Source: JAZOTM01 sp045657625 (GTDB lineage: Bacteria; Bacillota; Clostridia; Lachnospirales; Lachnospiraceae). From it: a stretch of DNA of 64,000 nt. The translations under genes and the position numbers were made by a program. The stretch covers positions 19,065 to 83,064 of the forward strand of contig JAZOTM010000017.1 in the NCBI GenBank assembly GCA_045657625.1, read 5' to 3'. A model generated the notes under the pieces. The model had not been told where the DNA came from, did not search any database, and saw nothing but the letters and a program-made list of their open reading frames with translations. Every line of letters starts with the position of its first letter. Positions within the stretch are counted from its first letter, which is position 1. Positions 10,109 to 18,981 of this stretch are shown here, one piece after another.

Positions 10109-10141
10109 CAACCGTTCTGCGCAAAGTTGCGCAACCGGTTG
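10109..10141 (-). promoter_or_regulatory. Nested dyad in the galactanase leader (operator or RNA hairpin)
   Basis: A 7-bp palindrome TGCGCAA-AG-TTGCGCA (10118-10133) is enclosed by outer arms CAACCG and CGGTTG, and the outer side also forms the perfect 10-mer CAACCGGTTG (10132-10141). It lies between the likely -10 (10152-10157) and the start codon, overlapping the expected transcription start. That is the usual place for a repressor operator; as RNA it would form a 33-nt hairpin. No regulator gene is adjacent. Confidence 0.55.
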
Positions 10142-10151
10142 TCTAAACTTA

Positions 10152-10157
10152 GTATAG
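10152..10157 (-). promoter_or_regulatory. Likely -10 of the galactanase gene
   Basis: The minus strand reads TGCTATACT, an extended -10. The -35 is not clear. Confidence 0.45.
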
Positions 10158-10265
10158 CACCTTTCAGTCCTTCTTTTCCATTGTTAATATGTTGCAAAAT
10201 TGCACGGAAGATTTTGTGCGTTATTTATAATTGGCTTATATTTTTTAACTTGTCTATTTATCCGA

Positions 10266-10294
10266 AAGAAAAAGCACACCGCGTTGCGGCGTGC
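10266..10294 (-). terminator. Intrinsic terminator of the YARHG-domain gene
   Basis: The minus-strand stem GCACGCCGC/GCGGTGTGC with an AAC loop is followed by TTTTTC, 31 bases beyond the stop codon. Confidence 0.85.
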
Positions 10295-10324
10295 CTTTCA
10301 ATCATTCAATCTTTCATGTTGCGT

Positions 10325-11986
10325 TTATCTATAGCCCATCTCTTCTTCGTAAGCTACAATCAAATCCTTGTTTGCAATTTCAATATCGCTCAACATAGAT
10401 TCATCAAAATCATCCGGTTCGATTGTTCCTTCGTACCAATCACAAGCATCGAAGTATGCCTGTAAGGTTTCGTCTTGGAATTTTCTGCCATGTCTTGCAT
10501 AAATCTCGTTACGAGCAATTTTGCACTCTTCTGCACTAAGTCCTTCCAAGTCGTCTTCTGTCAAAAGTTCGGTAGAACTGGTTGGTAACACATAACCACT
10601 TTCATCTGTGCTAGTGGTTTCTAATGTTCCGGATTCTACATCTTCTGAAATATTTTGCTCATAAAGATAATTTTCTGTTTGTGGAGAAATTACATCCTCG
10701 TACAACTCATCCAAAGAAGCATATCCATAATAATACCAATATTTGGTACCAAACCAACCATAGCTGATTCCGGTTTCAAATTCCACATAATCATATGGAG
10801 TATAGTAATAAGTCGGAGCTCCTGAAGAGGTAAAATTGCCGTCCTCATCCACAATCACATCATCAAATTCTATATACCAGTAAACGGTATTTACCTGATC
10901 ATAATTCGAACTACCATTGCTGTAGGTATTGTGGATTTCAATCTTGTAAACCATATAAAGCTGATTCTTATCTCCGTATGAATCAGAACTTCTTGGAGTC
11001 AACAGATACTGACCAATGCAAGTAAAGGACTGTAATGTTTCTTCTGAGGAATCCCAGTAATTTGTTTCCTTTGACTGATATGCTTCACTTGCCAAAGTAT
11101 TCAATTCGCTTAATGCATCTTCACTGATGTCATCCAGTGCTTGTACATACAGGGAAAGACTACTGACAGTGTAAGTCTTTTTTGCATTCTCCGGCACTTT
11201 ACCATAAGTATTTGCCATATTGTTTACGGTATAGTCTGAAATAGAAACAACTACTTCATCACCGTTTTTCAAGTTGTTGTAAACATCGCAAGTAAAATCA
11301 GATGTAGAATAAACATCCCCGCTGTAACTCAAGTTGATTGTTCCATAAGGATCTGTTCCATTGAAAGTAACTTCCAAACTTTCAAATGGATCAAATGTAT
11401 CTACTTCTTTCAAATCCGCAACTTCAAATGAACTATCTTTGCTCTTTAACTTGCAGTTTACGTAATCATATACTTCTTCATCAATTTCAATGGTGTATGA
11501 AATCTCATCTCCATTAGAAAGATAAGAGGTTTCATCTGCTTCTAAAGTAACATAATCAGCAATCACATAAACCGGTGTGGTGAAATCCAACCATCCGCCA
11601 TATTCTGACTTTGCAGCTTTTGTATAAGACACTTTAGAACCATAATCTTCTTCGATTGCTTCCCAATCAATGTAAGCATCTGCGCTACCATAACCATTGT
11701 ATCCTTCTACATCCACAACAACGTATTTGTTCAGGTTAATGGTATTTCTATTGAAAAATAAAACCATAACCACTGCACAAAGTACTACAAATGCCGCAAT
11801 GCCTGCGCCGATTCCAATCCAAGCTTTTTTAGAAAGCTTCTTTGGTACTGCTGCATCCTCTACCTTTTCGCTGATCTCTTCATTTTTCACTCCCGGCTGA
11901 ATCAAATTCACACCAATAGGAGTTCCGCATGATTCACAAAACCGTGCATCATCCGGATTTTTTGTTCCGCAATTCTCACAAAACAT
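10325..11986 (-). CDS. Zinc-ribbon, membrane-anchored YARHG-domain protein
   Basis: The 553-residue product starts with a zinc ribbon (two CxxC pairs within residues 2-21), then a cytosolic linker and one membrane helix at about 54-77. A large beta-rich extracellular part with many Tyr, Asp and Ser residues follows. The C-terminus (about 475-545) is a YARHG domain, recognisable from ARNEIYARHGRKFQD and a later W/Y-rich stretch. YARHG is an extracellular domain of unknown role found in Firmicutes proteins with this zinc-ribbon/TM design. The start at 11986 is chosen because AAAGGAG lies 7 bases before it; the ATG at 12004 lacks one and lies in the promoter. It is monocistronic, with its own promoter and terminator. 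Possible role: envelope sensing or binding, unproven. Confidence 0.82.
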   Translation of the reverse strand: MFCENCGTKNPDDARFCESCGTPIGVNLIQPGVKNEEISEKVEDAAVPKKLSKKAWIGIGAGIAAFVVLCAVVMVLFFNRNTINLNKYVVVDVEGYNGYGSADAYIDWEAIEEDYGSKVSYTKAAKSEYGGWLDFTTPVYVIADYVTLEADETSYLSNGDEISYTIEIDEEVYDYVNCKLKSKDSSFEVADLKEVDTFDPFESLEVTFNGTDPYGTINLSYSGDVYSTSDFTCDVYNNLKNGDEVVVSISDYTVNNMANTYGKVPENAKKTYTVSSLSLYVQALDDISEDALSELNTLASEAYQSKETNYWDSSEETLQSFTCIGQYLLTPRSSDSYGDKNQLYMVYKIEIHNTYSNGSSNYDQVNTVYWYIEFDDVIVDEDGNFTSSGAPTYYYTPYDYVEFETGISYGWFGTKYWYYYGYASLDELYEDVISPQTENYLYEQNISEDVESGTLETTSTDESGYVLPTSSTELLTEDDLEGLSAEECKIARNEIYARHGRKFQDETLQAYFDACDWYEGTIEPDDFDESMLSDIEIANKDLIVAYEEEMGYR

Positions 11987-12003
11987 AAAACTTTCTCCTT
12001 TCA

Positions 12004-12033
12004 AGTATAACTACTCGAAAATCAACTTTTCAA
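12004..12033 (-). promoter_or_regulatory. Promoter of the YARHG-domain gene
   Basis: On the minus strand TTGAAA (12028-12033) and TATACT (12004-12009) are separated by 18 bases, 18 bases before the start codon. Confidence 0.55.
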
Positions 12034-12081
12034 AACTCTCATGATTTCCGTCTATATAAAGTAAAAATTACTTACTTTCCC

Positions 12082-12975
12082 TTACAACATCTTATTCACT
12101 AGATACAACACCTTTACCACCATCTGGTCTAAGGGTTTCTGGCGATAAATACGCTTTTCAAAAACCAACTTGAAACGAGCTCCCACACTCTTTTCAGAGG
12201 CTAAAAGTAAATCCACCAGTTTATCTTTTTCCGCATCCCCACGGAAACGTGTCTGGAAGTCACGTAGCTGTGCGCCTAAGCAACCTCTGGTTTTTTTCAA
12301 GAAATCCCACTTGTTCTTGATCATCTGCCAAGCGCTGCGACTGCTTCCCAACTGGTTGCCACCGTGCTGACGGTAATAGATGTATGCATTTTTATCAAAA
12401 AAGACTTCGCCGACATAAGTTGCTACTAAGTAGCACCACCAGTCATGCCAAATCGCATGTTCCGGCAAATCTTTTTTCACAATGTCTGTCAGTTCTTTAT
12501 TCATCATTGCTGTACAACCGGTGCACATGCTTTCAATGACTGCATTGCCAAATCCCGGCTTTGGTTCCGGAACCGTCTCCCCCGGAAGAACCTGTAAATC
12601 ATCATCCACCAAGGTCTGGTTGCTGCAGTAGAGTGCCGGACCCTTGGCCTGTTCTAACATTTCCACTGCCTTTTCTACTTTTTCCGGAAGCCAAAAATCG
12701 TCTTGATCGGAAAAAGCGACGAAATCTGCATCACTGTAAGACACCAATTTCAAAAAGCTTTTTACAAGTCCAATATTTTCTTCCAGATAAATATGTACGT
12801 TTTCGTATTTTTCTTCGTATTCTTTTAAAATTTCATGAGTGCTGTCTTTGGAGCCATCATCGCGTACCAAAATTTCTAAGTTTTCCCATGTTTGATTCAG
12901 TATGCTGTCCAACTGCGTGCGAATATATTTTTCTCCGTTGTATGCGGACATCAATACCTGTACTTTCTTTTGCAT
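12082..12975 (-). CDS. GT2 glycosyltransferase, rhamnosyltransferase-like
   Basis: The 297-residue soluble GT-A enzyme has VQVLMSAYNGEKYI at the N-terminus, RDDGSKDST near residue 40 and FSDQDDFW near residue 90, the DxD-type site. These are typical of the GT2 branch that includes many rhamnosyltransferases of wall and capsule polysaccharides. AAGGAG is 6 bases before the start. It stands apart from the main polysaccharide locus, directly downstream of the carbamate kinase terminator and upstream of the YARHG promoter. No promoter of its own is obvious. Its closest relative in the window by motif is the GT2 at 19078. Donor and acceptor cannot be told from sequence. Confidence 0.87.
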   Translation of the reverse strand: MQKKVQVLMSAYNGEKYIRTQLDSILNQTWENLEILVRDDGSKDSTHEILKEYEEKYENVHIYLEENIGLVKSFLKLVSYSDADFVAFSDQDDFWLPEKVEKAVEMLEQAKGPALYCSNQTLVDDDLQVLPGETVPEPKPGFGNAVIESMCTGCTAMMNKELTDIVKKDLPEHAIWHDWWCYLVATYVGEVFFDKNAYIYYRQHGGNQLGSSRSAWQMIKNKWDFLKKTRGCLGAQLRDFQTRFRGDAEKDKLVDLLLASEKSVGARFKLVFEKRIYRQKPLDQMVVKVLYLVNKML

Positions 12976-12987
12976 CTCTTACTCCTT

Positions 12988-13017
12988 AGAAAATCCCAGA
13001 GGCTTTGCTCTGGGATT
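12988..13017 (-). terminator. Terminator between carbamate kinase and GT2
   Basis: The minus-strand stem AATCCCAGAG/CTCTGGGATT with a six-base loop is followed by TTCTAAGGAG. The U-tract runs straight into the ribosome site of the downstream GT2, so readthrough would set the level of that gene unless an unseen promoter exists. Confidence 0.75.
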
Positions 13018-13035
13018 CCTGATTTTCTATTCTTC

Positions 13036-13968
13036 TTACTTGTGAATCACGGTACCCTTCAAGGCATCAAATCCTTCTGCTGCATCTTGAAGTCTGGTAA
13101 TCATCACGCGACGAATTGCAGAATCGCCGATGAAGTCAATCGCTGCCTCAATCTTTGGAGCCATGGTACCTTCGCCGAATTCTCCTGCTGCCAAATACTT
13201 CTTGGCATCTGCTACGGATAACTCATTCAAGTCTTTCTGGTTTTCTTTGCCGTAGTTCAAGGAAACCTTTTCTACGTTTGTCAAAATCAAAAGCATTTCT
13301 GCTTCTGCAAGCTCTGCAAGTTTTGCTGCTGCCAAGTCTTTTTCAATGACTGCGCTGGCACCCTTTAATGCATTTTCCTGCTGTAATACCGGGATACCAC
13401 CTCCACCGCAAGCGATTACAATCTGATCTGCATCAGAAAGTGCACGAATCGCATCAATCTCTACGATATTCATTGGTTTTGGTGCTGCCACGATACGTCT
13501 GTAGCCGCCTTCCACTTCTACAACATGGTTGCCCTTGTGCTCTTCTGCATCTGCCTCTTCCTTGGTCATAACACGGCCAATAATCTTGGATGGATGATAA
13601 AAAGCTTCATCATATGGATCCACAGCCACCTGCGTCAAAACCGTAGAAACCGGTTTGTAGATACCTCTATTTAACAATTCGGTACGAATCGCGTTCTGCA
13701 AATCGTATCCGATATATCCCTGACTCATGGCTGAGCACACAGACATCGGTGTCACTGTATACTCCGGATAAAGTTTTGCAAACTCTGACATTGCAGTATG
13801 AATCATGCCTACCTGAGGGCCATTACTGTGTGTCAAAATAACCTGGTAATCATCGGAGATCAGTCCTGCTACTGCCTTAGCGGTCTTTTTAGTAGCTGCC
13901 TGCTGCTCCGGTAAAGTGGTTCCAAGTGCTTCATGTCCCAGTGCAATTACGATTTTTTTCTTTTTCAT
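13036..13968 (-). CDS. arcC: Carbamate kinase (amino-acid kinase family), orphan
   Basis: The 310-residue enzyme would transfer phosphate between carbamoyl phosphate and ADP, making ATP and carbamate. Recognisable blocks are IVIALGHEALG at the N-terminus, LTHSNGPQVG near residue 50, VVTQ-like VLTQVAVDP, IACGGGGIPV near 205, and GTMAPKIEAA near 275, all diagnostic for carbamate kinase. The first block is usually GGNAL; here it is GHEALG. The start at 13968 is chosen for AGGGAGG ten bases away; an ATG-like codon seven residues earlier lacks a site. No arginine deiminase or ornithine/putrescine carbamoyltransferase gene lies near, so the carbamoyl phosphate source is not visible. It has its own terminator. 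Confidence 0.9.
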   Translation of the reverse strand: MKKKKIVIALGHEALGTTLPEQQAATKKTAKAVAGLISDDYQVILTHSNGPQVGMIHTAMSEFAKLYPEYTVTPMSVCSAMSQGYIGYDLQNAIRTELLNRGIYKPVSTVLTQVAVDPYDEAFYHPSKIIGRVMTKEEADAEEHKGNHVVEVEGGYRRIVAAPKPMNIVEIDAIRALSDADQIVIACGGGGIPVLQQENALKGASAVIEKDLAAAKLAELAEAEMLLILTNVEKVSLNYGKENQKDLNELSVADAKKYLAAGEFGEGTMAPKIEAAIDFIGDSAIRRVMITRLQDAAEGFDALKGTVIHK

Positions 13969-14092
13969 AGTAAAGTCCTCCCTAGTCAAAGATTCTGTCC
14001 GAATTTCTGTCTATTTTCCGCTTCCTGCAAAAGGAAATTTTTCCGCTCCCTTCGCCGGTTTTTTCTCAAAAAAATTATATATGTATAGTATC

Positions 14093-14129
14093 ACAAAAAA
14101 GCCCCCGTTGTCCATGGAGACAGCGGGGG
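14093..14129 (-). terminator. Intrinsic terminator of the HtrA-like gene
   Basis: The minus-strand stem CCCCCGcTGTC/GGACAaCGGGGG is followed by CTTTTTT, 14 bases past the stop. Confidence 0.88.
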
Positions 14130-14142
14130 AATCATAGGTTTT

Positions 14143-15612
14143 TTAGTTGTTCTTTAATCCCAAAGTAACAGTCAAAGTAATTTCTTCGTAAACACCGTTG
14201 TTGGTACGTGCAACTACGACTTCTACAGTGGTTCCTGCGGAATAGTAACTCAAGGTTTCTTCCAATGCCTGCTTGTTGCTGATTTCTGTACCATCAAATT
14301 CTACGATGATATCGCCGTTTTGCATTCCGGCCTGTGCTGCCGGTGAATTTTCAACGACCTGTGCCACATATACGCCGGCTGGCATATTGTACTGTCCGGA
14401 AATATCTTCTGATACATCAATACCCTGAATTCCAAGGTAAGCTGCCTGATCTTCTGAAACAGTCTCTCTGGAAATAATCTTTTCTACGATTGGCTGTGCA
14501 GTTTCAATCGGGATTGCATAACCAATACCTTCTACCTCAGTAGAAGAATATTTTACTTCGTTGATACCGATGACTTCGCCCTGTGCATTCAACAACGCAC
14601 CACCACTGTTTCCCGGGTTGATGGCTGCATCTGTCTGGATGCAAAGATTTGAAACCGTAACGCCGGTTGTTTCATCGGTAACTGTAACTTCACGATCCAA
14701 TGCGGAAATCACACCGGTTGTGACTGACTGACCATAACCAAGGGCATTTCCGATGGCAATTGCAGTCTCACCCACGCGAAGTTCAGAAGAACTTCCAAGA
14801 GTCGCAACCTTGATGGTATTCATGGTATCCTGACTCAAGCTGGAAATCAAAACCTGTACCACTGCCAAATCGCGGCTGGAATCTACTCCACGTACTTCTG
14901 CTGCTACCGTTGTGTCATCGCTAAACTGCACGGTCAAGGAGTCGCTTCCTTCTACCACGTGGTTGTTGGTAACAATGTAAATATAAGTATCATCCTGCTG
15001 AATGATAAATCCGGAACCGGCACTCTCACTTTCATAGCTGCCACTTGGTCCCCAGAAACTTTCGTATTCTACAGTAGTCACACAAGTAATAGAAACAATG
15101 GATGGCATTACATTTTCTACCACATCACTGACATCCATCGTAACTGTCTCTGCGCTGGTAGAGGTGGATGCAATCGCCCCTTCGGTATTGTTTTCCACTT
15201 CAGAACTTGCCTCTACAACAGTTTCATTACTGGTCTGGCTGGTAGTTGTACCAAATCCAAACTGTTTTGCTACATAGGAAAAAACAGCTCCGGCTACTAC
15301 ACCAAAGATTGCGGCAATGACTACAGTTTTCACTAAAGTCACACCAAAATTGCTTCCACCCTTTTGCTGTTTCTTTTCCGCCTTTCTTCTGGCTTTTTCT
15401 GCCTTCTTTGCAGCCTTCTGCTCCGCCTTCATACGCTTCTTGTACTGCTTATTGGTCTCCGGCTGCTGATAGGTCTGATAATAACCATAATTGGCCTGGT
15501 TGTAATTGTTGTAGGTTCCCTGACCCACGTTCTGGTTGCCATCATTCTGATTGTAACCATTTGTGTTATAGCCATTATTCTGACCATAACCCTGCTGATT
15601 TTGATCTTCCAT
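14143..15612 (-). CDS. HtrA/DegP-like membrane-anchored serine protease with PDZ domain
   Basis: The 489-residue envelope protease has a Gln/Asn/Tyr-rich then Lys/Ala-rich cytosolic N-terminus (1-85), one membrane helix at about 90-113, a short linker, a trypsin-like domain (about 160-370) and one PDZ domain (385-480). The catalytic triad is visible as His in TNNHVVEGSD (about 217), Asp in SSRDLAVV (about 244) and Ser in NPGNSGGAL (about 335). This is the Gram-positive HtrA/YyxA layout, acting outside the membrane on misfolded or secreted proteins. AGAGGGAG lies before the ATG. The upstream region carries two 34-bp tandem repeats, so expression is probably regulated. It is monocistronic. Confidence 0.93.
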   Translation of the reverse strand: MEDQNQQGYGQNNGYNTNGYNQNDGNQNVGQGTYNNYNQANYGYYQTYQQPETNKQYKKRMKAEQKAAKKAEKARRKAEKKQQKGGSNFGVTLVKTVVIAAIFGVVAGAVFSYVAKQFGFGTTTSQTSNETVVEASSEVENNTEGAIASTSTSAETVTMDVSDVVENVMPSIVSITCVTTVEYESFWGPSGSYESESAGSGFIIQQDDTYIYIVTNNHVVEGSDSLTVQFSDDTTVAAEVRGVDSSRDLAVVQVLISSLSQDTMNTIKVATLGSSSELRVGETAIAIGNALGYGQSVTTGVISALDREVTVTDETTGVTVSNLCIQTDAAINPGNSGGALLNAQGEVIGINEVKYSSTEVEGIGYAIPIETAQPIVEKIISRETVSEDQAAYLGIQGIDVSEDISGQYNMPAGVYVAQVVENSPAAQAGMQNGDIIVEFDGTEISNKQALEETLSYYSAGTTVEVVVARTNNGVYEEITLTVTLGLKNN

Positions 15613-15646
15613 GTTGCTCCCTCTTTTCCTTTCTTTTCATGATGTA

Positions 15647-15714
15647 TATCATCTTATGTAAAGCTGACTTTTACAATTTATATCATTTTATGTAAAGCTG
15701 ACTTTTACGATTTA
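15647..15714. repeat. Two 34-bp tandem repeats upstream of the HtrA-like gene
   Basis: Two near-identical 34-bp units (15647-15680, 15681-15714; two differences) and a partial third (from 15715) lie 35 bases before the protease start. Each unit contains the dyad GTAAAaG-tca-gCTTTAC on the minus strand, so the array offers paired binding sites. The arrangement suggests cooperative regulator binding or a duplicated promoter. Confidence 0.7.
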
Positions 15715-15780
15715 CATCATTTTATATAAATTCTTTCTTTGAACTTACTTATACAAATCTCAATTTCCTGCAAGATTGCT

Positions 15781-17613
15781 TTATTCTACGGTAACGGATT
15801 TTGCTAAGTTTCTTGGCTTATCTACATCCAGACCTTTTCCTACAGATACGTAATATCCAAACAACTGAAGCGGGATAATTGCAAGGGAATCTGTGAAGTA
15901 TTTATTGGTCTGTGGAATGTAAATTACATAGTCCGCAGCTTTTTCAATTTCTGTATTTCCTTCATTTGTTACAGCCATAACAAAGGCACCGCGGCTCTTT
16001 ACTTCTACCATGTTGCTGACGGTCTTCTTGAACAAATCATCCTGTGTTGCTACGCTGACAACCAAGGTACCATCTTCAATCAAAGAAATCGTACCGTGCT
16101 TTAATTCCCCTGCAGCGTATGCTTCGGAATGAATGTAAGAGATTTCTTTTAACTTCAAAGAACCTTCCATCGCGATGGCATAATCAATGCCTCGACCAAT
16201 GAAATAAATATCCTTAGCTGCCAAATAACGGTTTGCAAATTTCTGGATACGTTCTTTGTTGTTCAATAACAATTCAATCTGATCCGGAAGTTTTCTCAAA
16301 TCCAATAACATGCCTTCGATTTCTTCCTCAGAAACAGTTCCGCGAACCTGCGCAAACTTCATTGCAAGCAAATACTGTGCAACCAACTGTGCACTATATG
16401 CCTTGGTAGTAGCAACTGCGATTTCCGGTCCTGCCCAAGTATACATAACCTTATCTGCTTCACGGGCAATAGAACTTCCTACGACGTTAACAATACCAAG
16501 TGTCTTTACCCCTCTGCTCTTTGCTTCACGAAGTGCAGCCAAAGAGTCTGCAGTTTCTCCGGACTGACTGATAATGATTACTAAATCATTTTCTCCTAAA
16601 ATCGGATTACGATAACGGAATTCGGAAGCCAAATCCACTTCTACCGGAATACGTGCCAATCCTTCAAATACGTATTTGTTTGTCACACCTGTGTGATAAG
16701 CAGATCCACAGGCAACGATATAAATCTTATTGATAGCGCGTATTTCTTCGTCACTCATACCAAGTTCTTCGATTACAATCTTACCATCTACAATACGAGG
16801 GCTGATGGTATCACGAACTGTCTTTGGCTGTTCGTACATTTCTTTTAACATGAAATATTCGTAACCGCCTTTTTCTGCTGCATTGATATCCCAATCAATG
16901 GACTTGCATTCTTTTTCAATTGGTTCTGCATCCACGTTGAAGAACTCAATACTGTCTTCTGTTAAAACAGCGATTTCTTCATTGTCGATAAAATAAACAT
17001 TTCTGGTATATTTCAAAACTGCAGGAACGTCAGATGCAATCAAGTTTCCATCTTTTCCACGACCTACGATTAATGGACTATCCTTACGTACTGCATATAC
17101 CTTATCCGGCTGATCCTGGAAAATCACACCAAGTGCATAAGAACCTTCTACACGGTGCACAACCTTAGTAATTGCTGTGAGGGCATCCTCATATTTCTTG
17201 TAATAGTAATCCAATAAATGAGCTACAACTTCTGTATCTGTTTCTGACAAGAACTTGTATCCACGATCAATTAATCTTGCACGCAACTTGATGTAGTTCT
17301 CAATGATACCGTTGTGTACCACTGCAATGCTGTGATCCGCATTAAAATGTGGATGTGCATTTACGTCAGATGGCTCTCCATGAGTCGCCCACCGAGTATG
17401 TCCGATACCAACTGTACCCGGCATAGTCTCTCCGTCATGGGTCTGCTCACTTAAAACCTTTAAACGTCCGGTTGCTTTTTCTATATTGATGTTTTCACCA
17501 TCATAAACTGCCATTCCGGCAGAGTCATATCCTCTATATTCCAATTTGGATAATCCATCTAATAAGATTGGAGCTGCCTGGCTCTTTCCGATATATCCTA
17601 CAATTCCACACAT
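15781..17613 (-). CDS. glmS: Glutamine-fructose-6-phosphate aminotransferase
   Basis: The 610-residue enzyme converts fructose 6-phosphate and glutamine to glucosamine 6-phosphate, the first step to UDP-GlcNAc for peptidoglycan and surface glycans. The mature N-terminus is Cys2 in MCGIVGYIG, the glutaminase nucleophile; GHTRWATHGEPS and HNGIIENY follow. Two SIS sugar-isomerase domains occupy about 290-420 and 460-600, with SQSGETADS and EVDLASEFRYR, and the C-terminus ends DKPRNLAKSVTVE as in the family. The length is normal. It has a good promoter and a leader of only about 40 bases, too short for a glmS ribozyme. It sits between the LCP terminator and the HtrA repeats. Confidence 0.98.
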   Translation of the reverse strand: MCGIVGYIGKSQAAPILLDGLSKLEYRGYDSAGMAVYDGENINIEKATGRLKVLSEQTHDGETMPGTVGIGHTRWATHGEPSDVNAHPHFNADHSIAVVHNGIIENYIKLRARLIDRGYKFLSETDTEVVAHLLDYYYKKYEDALTAITKVVHRVEGSYALGVIFQDQPDKVYAVRKDSPLIVGRGKDGNLIASDVPAVLKYTRNVYFIDNEEIAVLTEDSIEFFNVDAEPIEKECKSIDWDINAAEKGGYEYFMLKEMYEQPKTVRDTISPRIVDGKIVIEELGMSDEEIRAINKIYIVACGSAYHTGVTNKYVFEGLARIPVEVDLASEFRYRNPILGENDLVIIISQSGETADSLAALREAKSRGVKTLGIVNVVGSSIAREADKVMYTWAGPEIAVATTKAYSAQLVAQYLLAMKFAQVRGTVSEEEIEGMLLDLRKLPDQIELLLNNKERIQKFANRYLAAKDIYFIGRGIDYAIAMEGSLKLKEISYIHSEAYAAGELKHGTISLIEDGTLVVSVATQDDLFKKTVSNMVEVKSRGAFVMAVTNEGNTEIEKAADYVIYIPQTNKYFTDSLAIIPLQLFGYYVSVGKGLDVDKPRNLAKSVTVE

Positions 17614-17662
17614 AATTTTATTCCTTTCTTTTGTGGCATACTTTTTAACAATATACTTATCT

Positions 17663-17691
17663 ATTTTAACAACTTTAGCTTTTTCTTACAA
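17663..17691 (-). promoter_or_regulatory. glmS promoter
   Basis: On the minus strand TTGTAA and TAAAAT are separated by exactly 17 bases, about 50 bases before the glmS start. Confidence 0.7.
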
Positions 17692-17730
17692 GTTGTATTT
17701 GTTTTTGTACTATTTCGAATTCCACCACCC

Positions 17731-17761
17731 AAAAAGAGCAGGTTGCTTTCGCAACCTGCTC
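17731..17761 (-). terminator. Terminator of the LCP gene and the polysaccharide operon
   Basis: The perfect 11-bp minus-strand stem GAGCAGGTTGC/GCAACCTGCTC with a GAAA loop is followed by TTTTTGG. It closes the run of genes that starts at 33246. Confidence 0.9.
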
Positions 17762-17805
17762 CTCATTAAGCATTTCTCATCAAGTGCCTCATCAAGCACT
17801 CTTCA

Positions 17806-18981
17806 CTATTCTTCTTCTGTGTCCTCTTCCTCCGTGGAGACGCTGGCGTATAGGGCGTCGTTGGCATCATCCGCCGTGAGGCCGGTGGCATTGACTATCT
17901 TGGCGCTGTAGGTCAAGACATCTTCTGTCGGTGAGTAATCCTCATCATCGTAGAGGAACTCGTGTAAGTAAATAACATTCGCTTTCAAATCACAAGGAAT
18001 TACGCAACTTGCACTGTTTACGGTTGCCGTATTTTTGAAGAATGGGAAACCGGAGGTTTCTGTCAATTCATAGTTGGTAACCTGTGCAGCGTAAGTCAAG
18101 ATTTCTGCGTTGGTCAAACTGGTTTCTACTTCCGATACAACAGCGTTGATCATCTTATTCAAAGTCGCCAAATCCTGTTCTTTGGCTTTTTCAATAATCT
18201 TAGCGATTACCGTACGCTGTCTTTCTGCACGCTTGTAGTCATCACCGGAGGTGTAACGTACACGGCAGTAAGCAACAGCCTGAATACCATCACAAGTGTA
18301 AGTACCTGCAACAGCCGGGGAAGAACTCTTTCCTGTGGTCTCTTCCAACGTCGCAATGTAGTTTTCAGAAGCATGTCCGTCTACGGTCAACTCACCGTTC
18401 ATAGCAGCGGCTTCTTCCTCGGTAATGGTAAGTTCGATACCACCCATGATATCAATGATATCAACCATGGCATTAAAGTCTACTGTTACGTAATCCGTGA
18501 TATCCAAATCCAAGTTGCTATTTAACATGGCAATTGCCTGGGTAGCTCCACCGGCATTGTATGCGCTGTTGGCTTTGCTGTAAGAGCCGTTTCCAATATT
18601 CAAATAAGTATCGCGATAAACGGAACATAAACGCACCTCATTAGTATCATTATTGATTACGGCAATAATGATAGAATCGGAACGTCCGGTGAACTCTCCA
18701 GCGTCGTGATTGTCCACACCAAATAATGCGATGGTGGTGTAACCTTCCAAGTTTTCCAAGGTCTCCGCATCCAAATCGTTGATACTCAATTCATCTTCAT
18801 CCAAAACCTGGCGATTGATCTTGTTCAAGATTCCTGTCACATATAAAGCGGCAAGTAAAACCAACAGGATGATGATTTCTATGATAAAAATAATTAACTT
18901 TCTTTTTCTTCTCTTTTTGCGCATTGCTTTTGCGCTTTTCGGATTACTTTTCTTTCTTGTAGTGTTGTTTGAAGCACTCAT
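17806..18981 (-). CDS. LytR-CpsA-Psr (LCP) family glycopolymer ligase
   Basis: The 391-residue protein has a Lys/Arg-rich cytosolic N-terminus, one membrane helix at about 30-55 and an extracellular LCP domain (about 85-270). Visible LCP landmarks are GRSDSIIIAVINND, SVYRDTYLNI, and the later AYCRVRYTSGDD and RQRTVIAKII blocks with conserved Arg and Asp. LCP enzymes move polyprenyl-linked glycopolymers onto peptidoglycan. The start at 18981 follows GGACGGAG; the ATG eleven codons earlier lacks a site. As the last gene of the polysaccharide locus it is the likely enzyme that attaches the finished polymer to the wall. The tail is acidic (ending with a Glu/Asp run). Confidence 0.93.
   Translation of the reverse strand: MSASNNTTRKKSNPKSAKAMRKKRRKRKLIIFIIEIIILLVLLAALYVTGILNKINRQVLDEDELSINDLDAETLENLEGYTTIALFGVDNHDAGEFTGRSDSIIIAVINNDTNEVRLCSVYRDTYLNIGNGSYSKANSAYNAGGATQAIAMLNSNLDLDITDYVTVDFNAMVDIIDIMGGIELTITEEEAAAMNGELTVDGHASENYIATLEETTGKSSSPAVAGTYTCDGIQAVAYCRVRYTSGDDYKRAERQRTVIAKIIEKAKEQDLATLNKMINAVVSEVETSLTNAEILTYAAQVTNYELTETSGFPFFKNTATVNSASCVIPCDLKANVIYLHEFLYDDEDYSPTEDVLTYSAKIVNATGLTADDANDALYASVSTEEEDTEEE

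Noticed and set aside
17614..17700. glmS ribozyme upstream of glmS
   Set aside because: The promoter -10 at 17663 leaves a leader of only about 40 bases, too short for the ribozyme, and no ribozyme core was recognisable.
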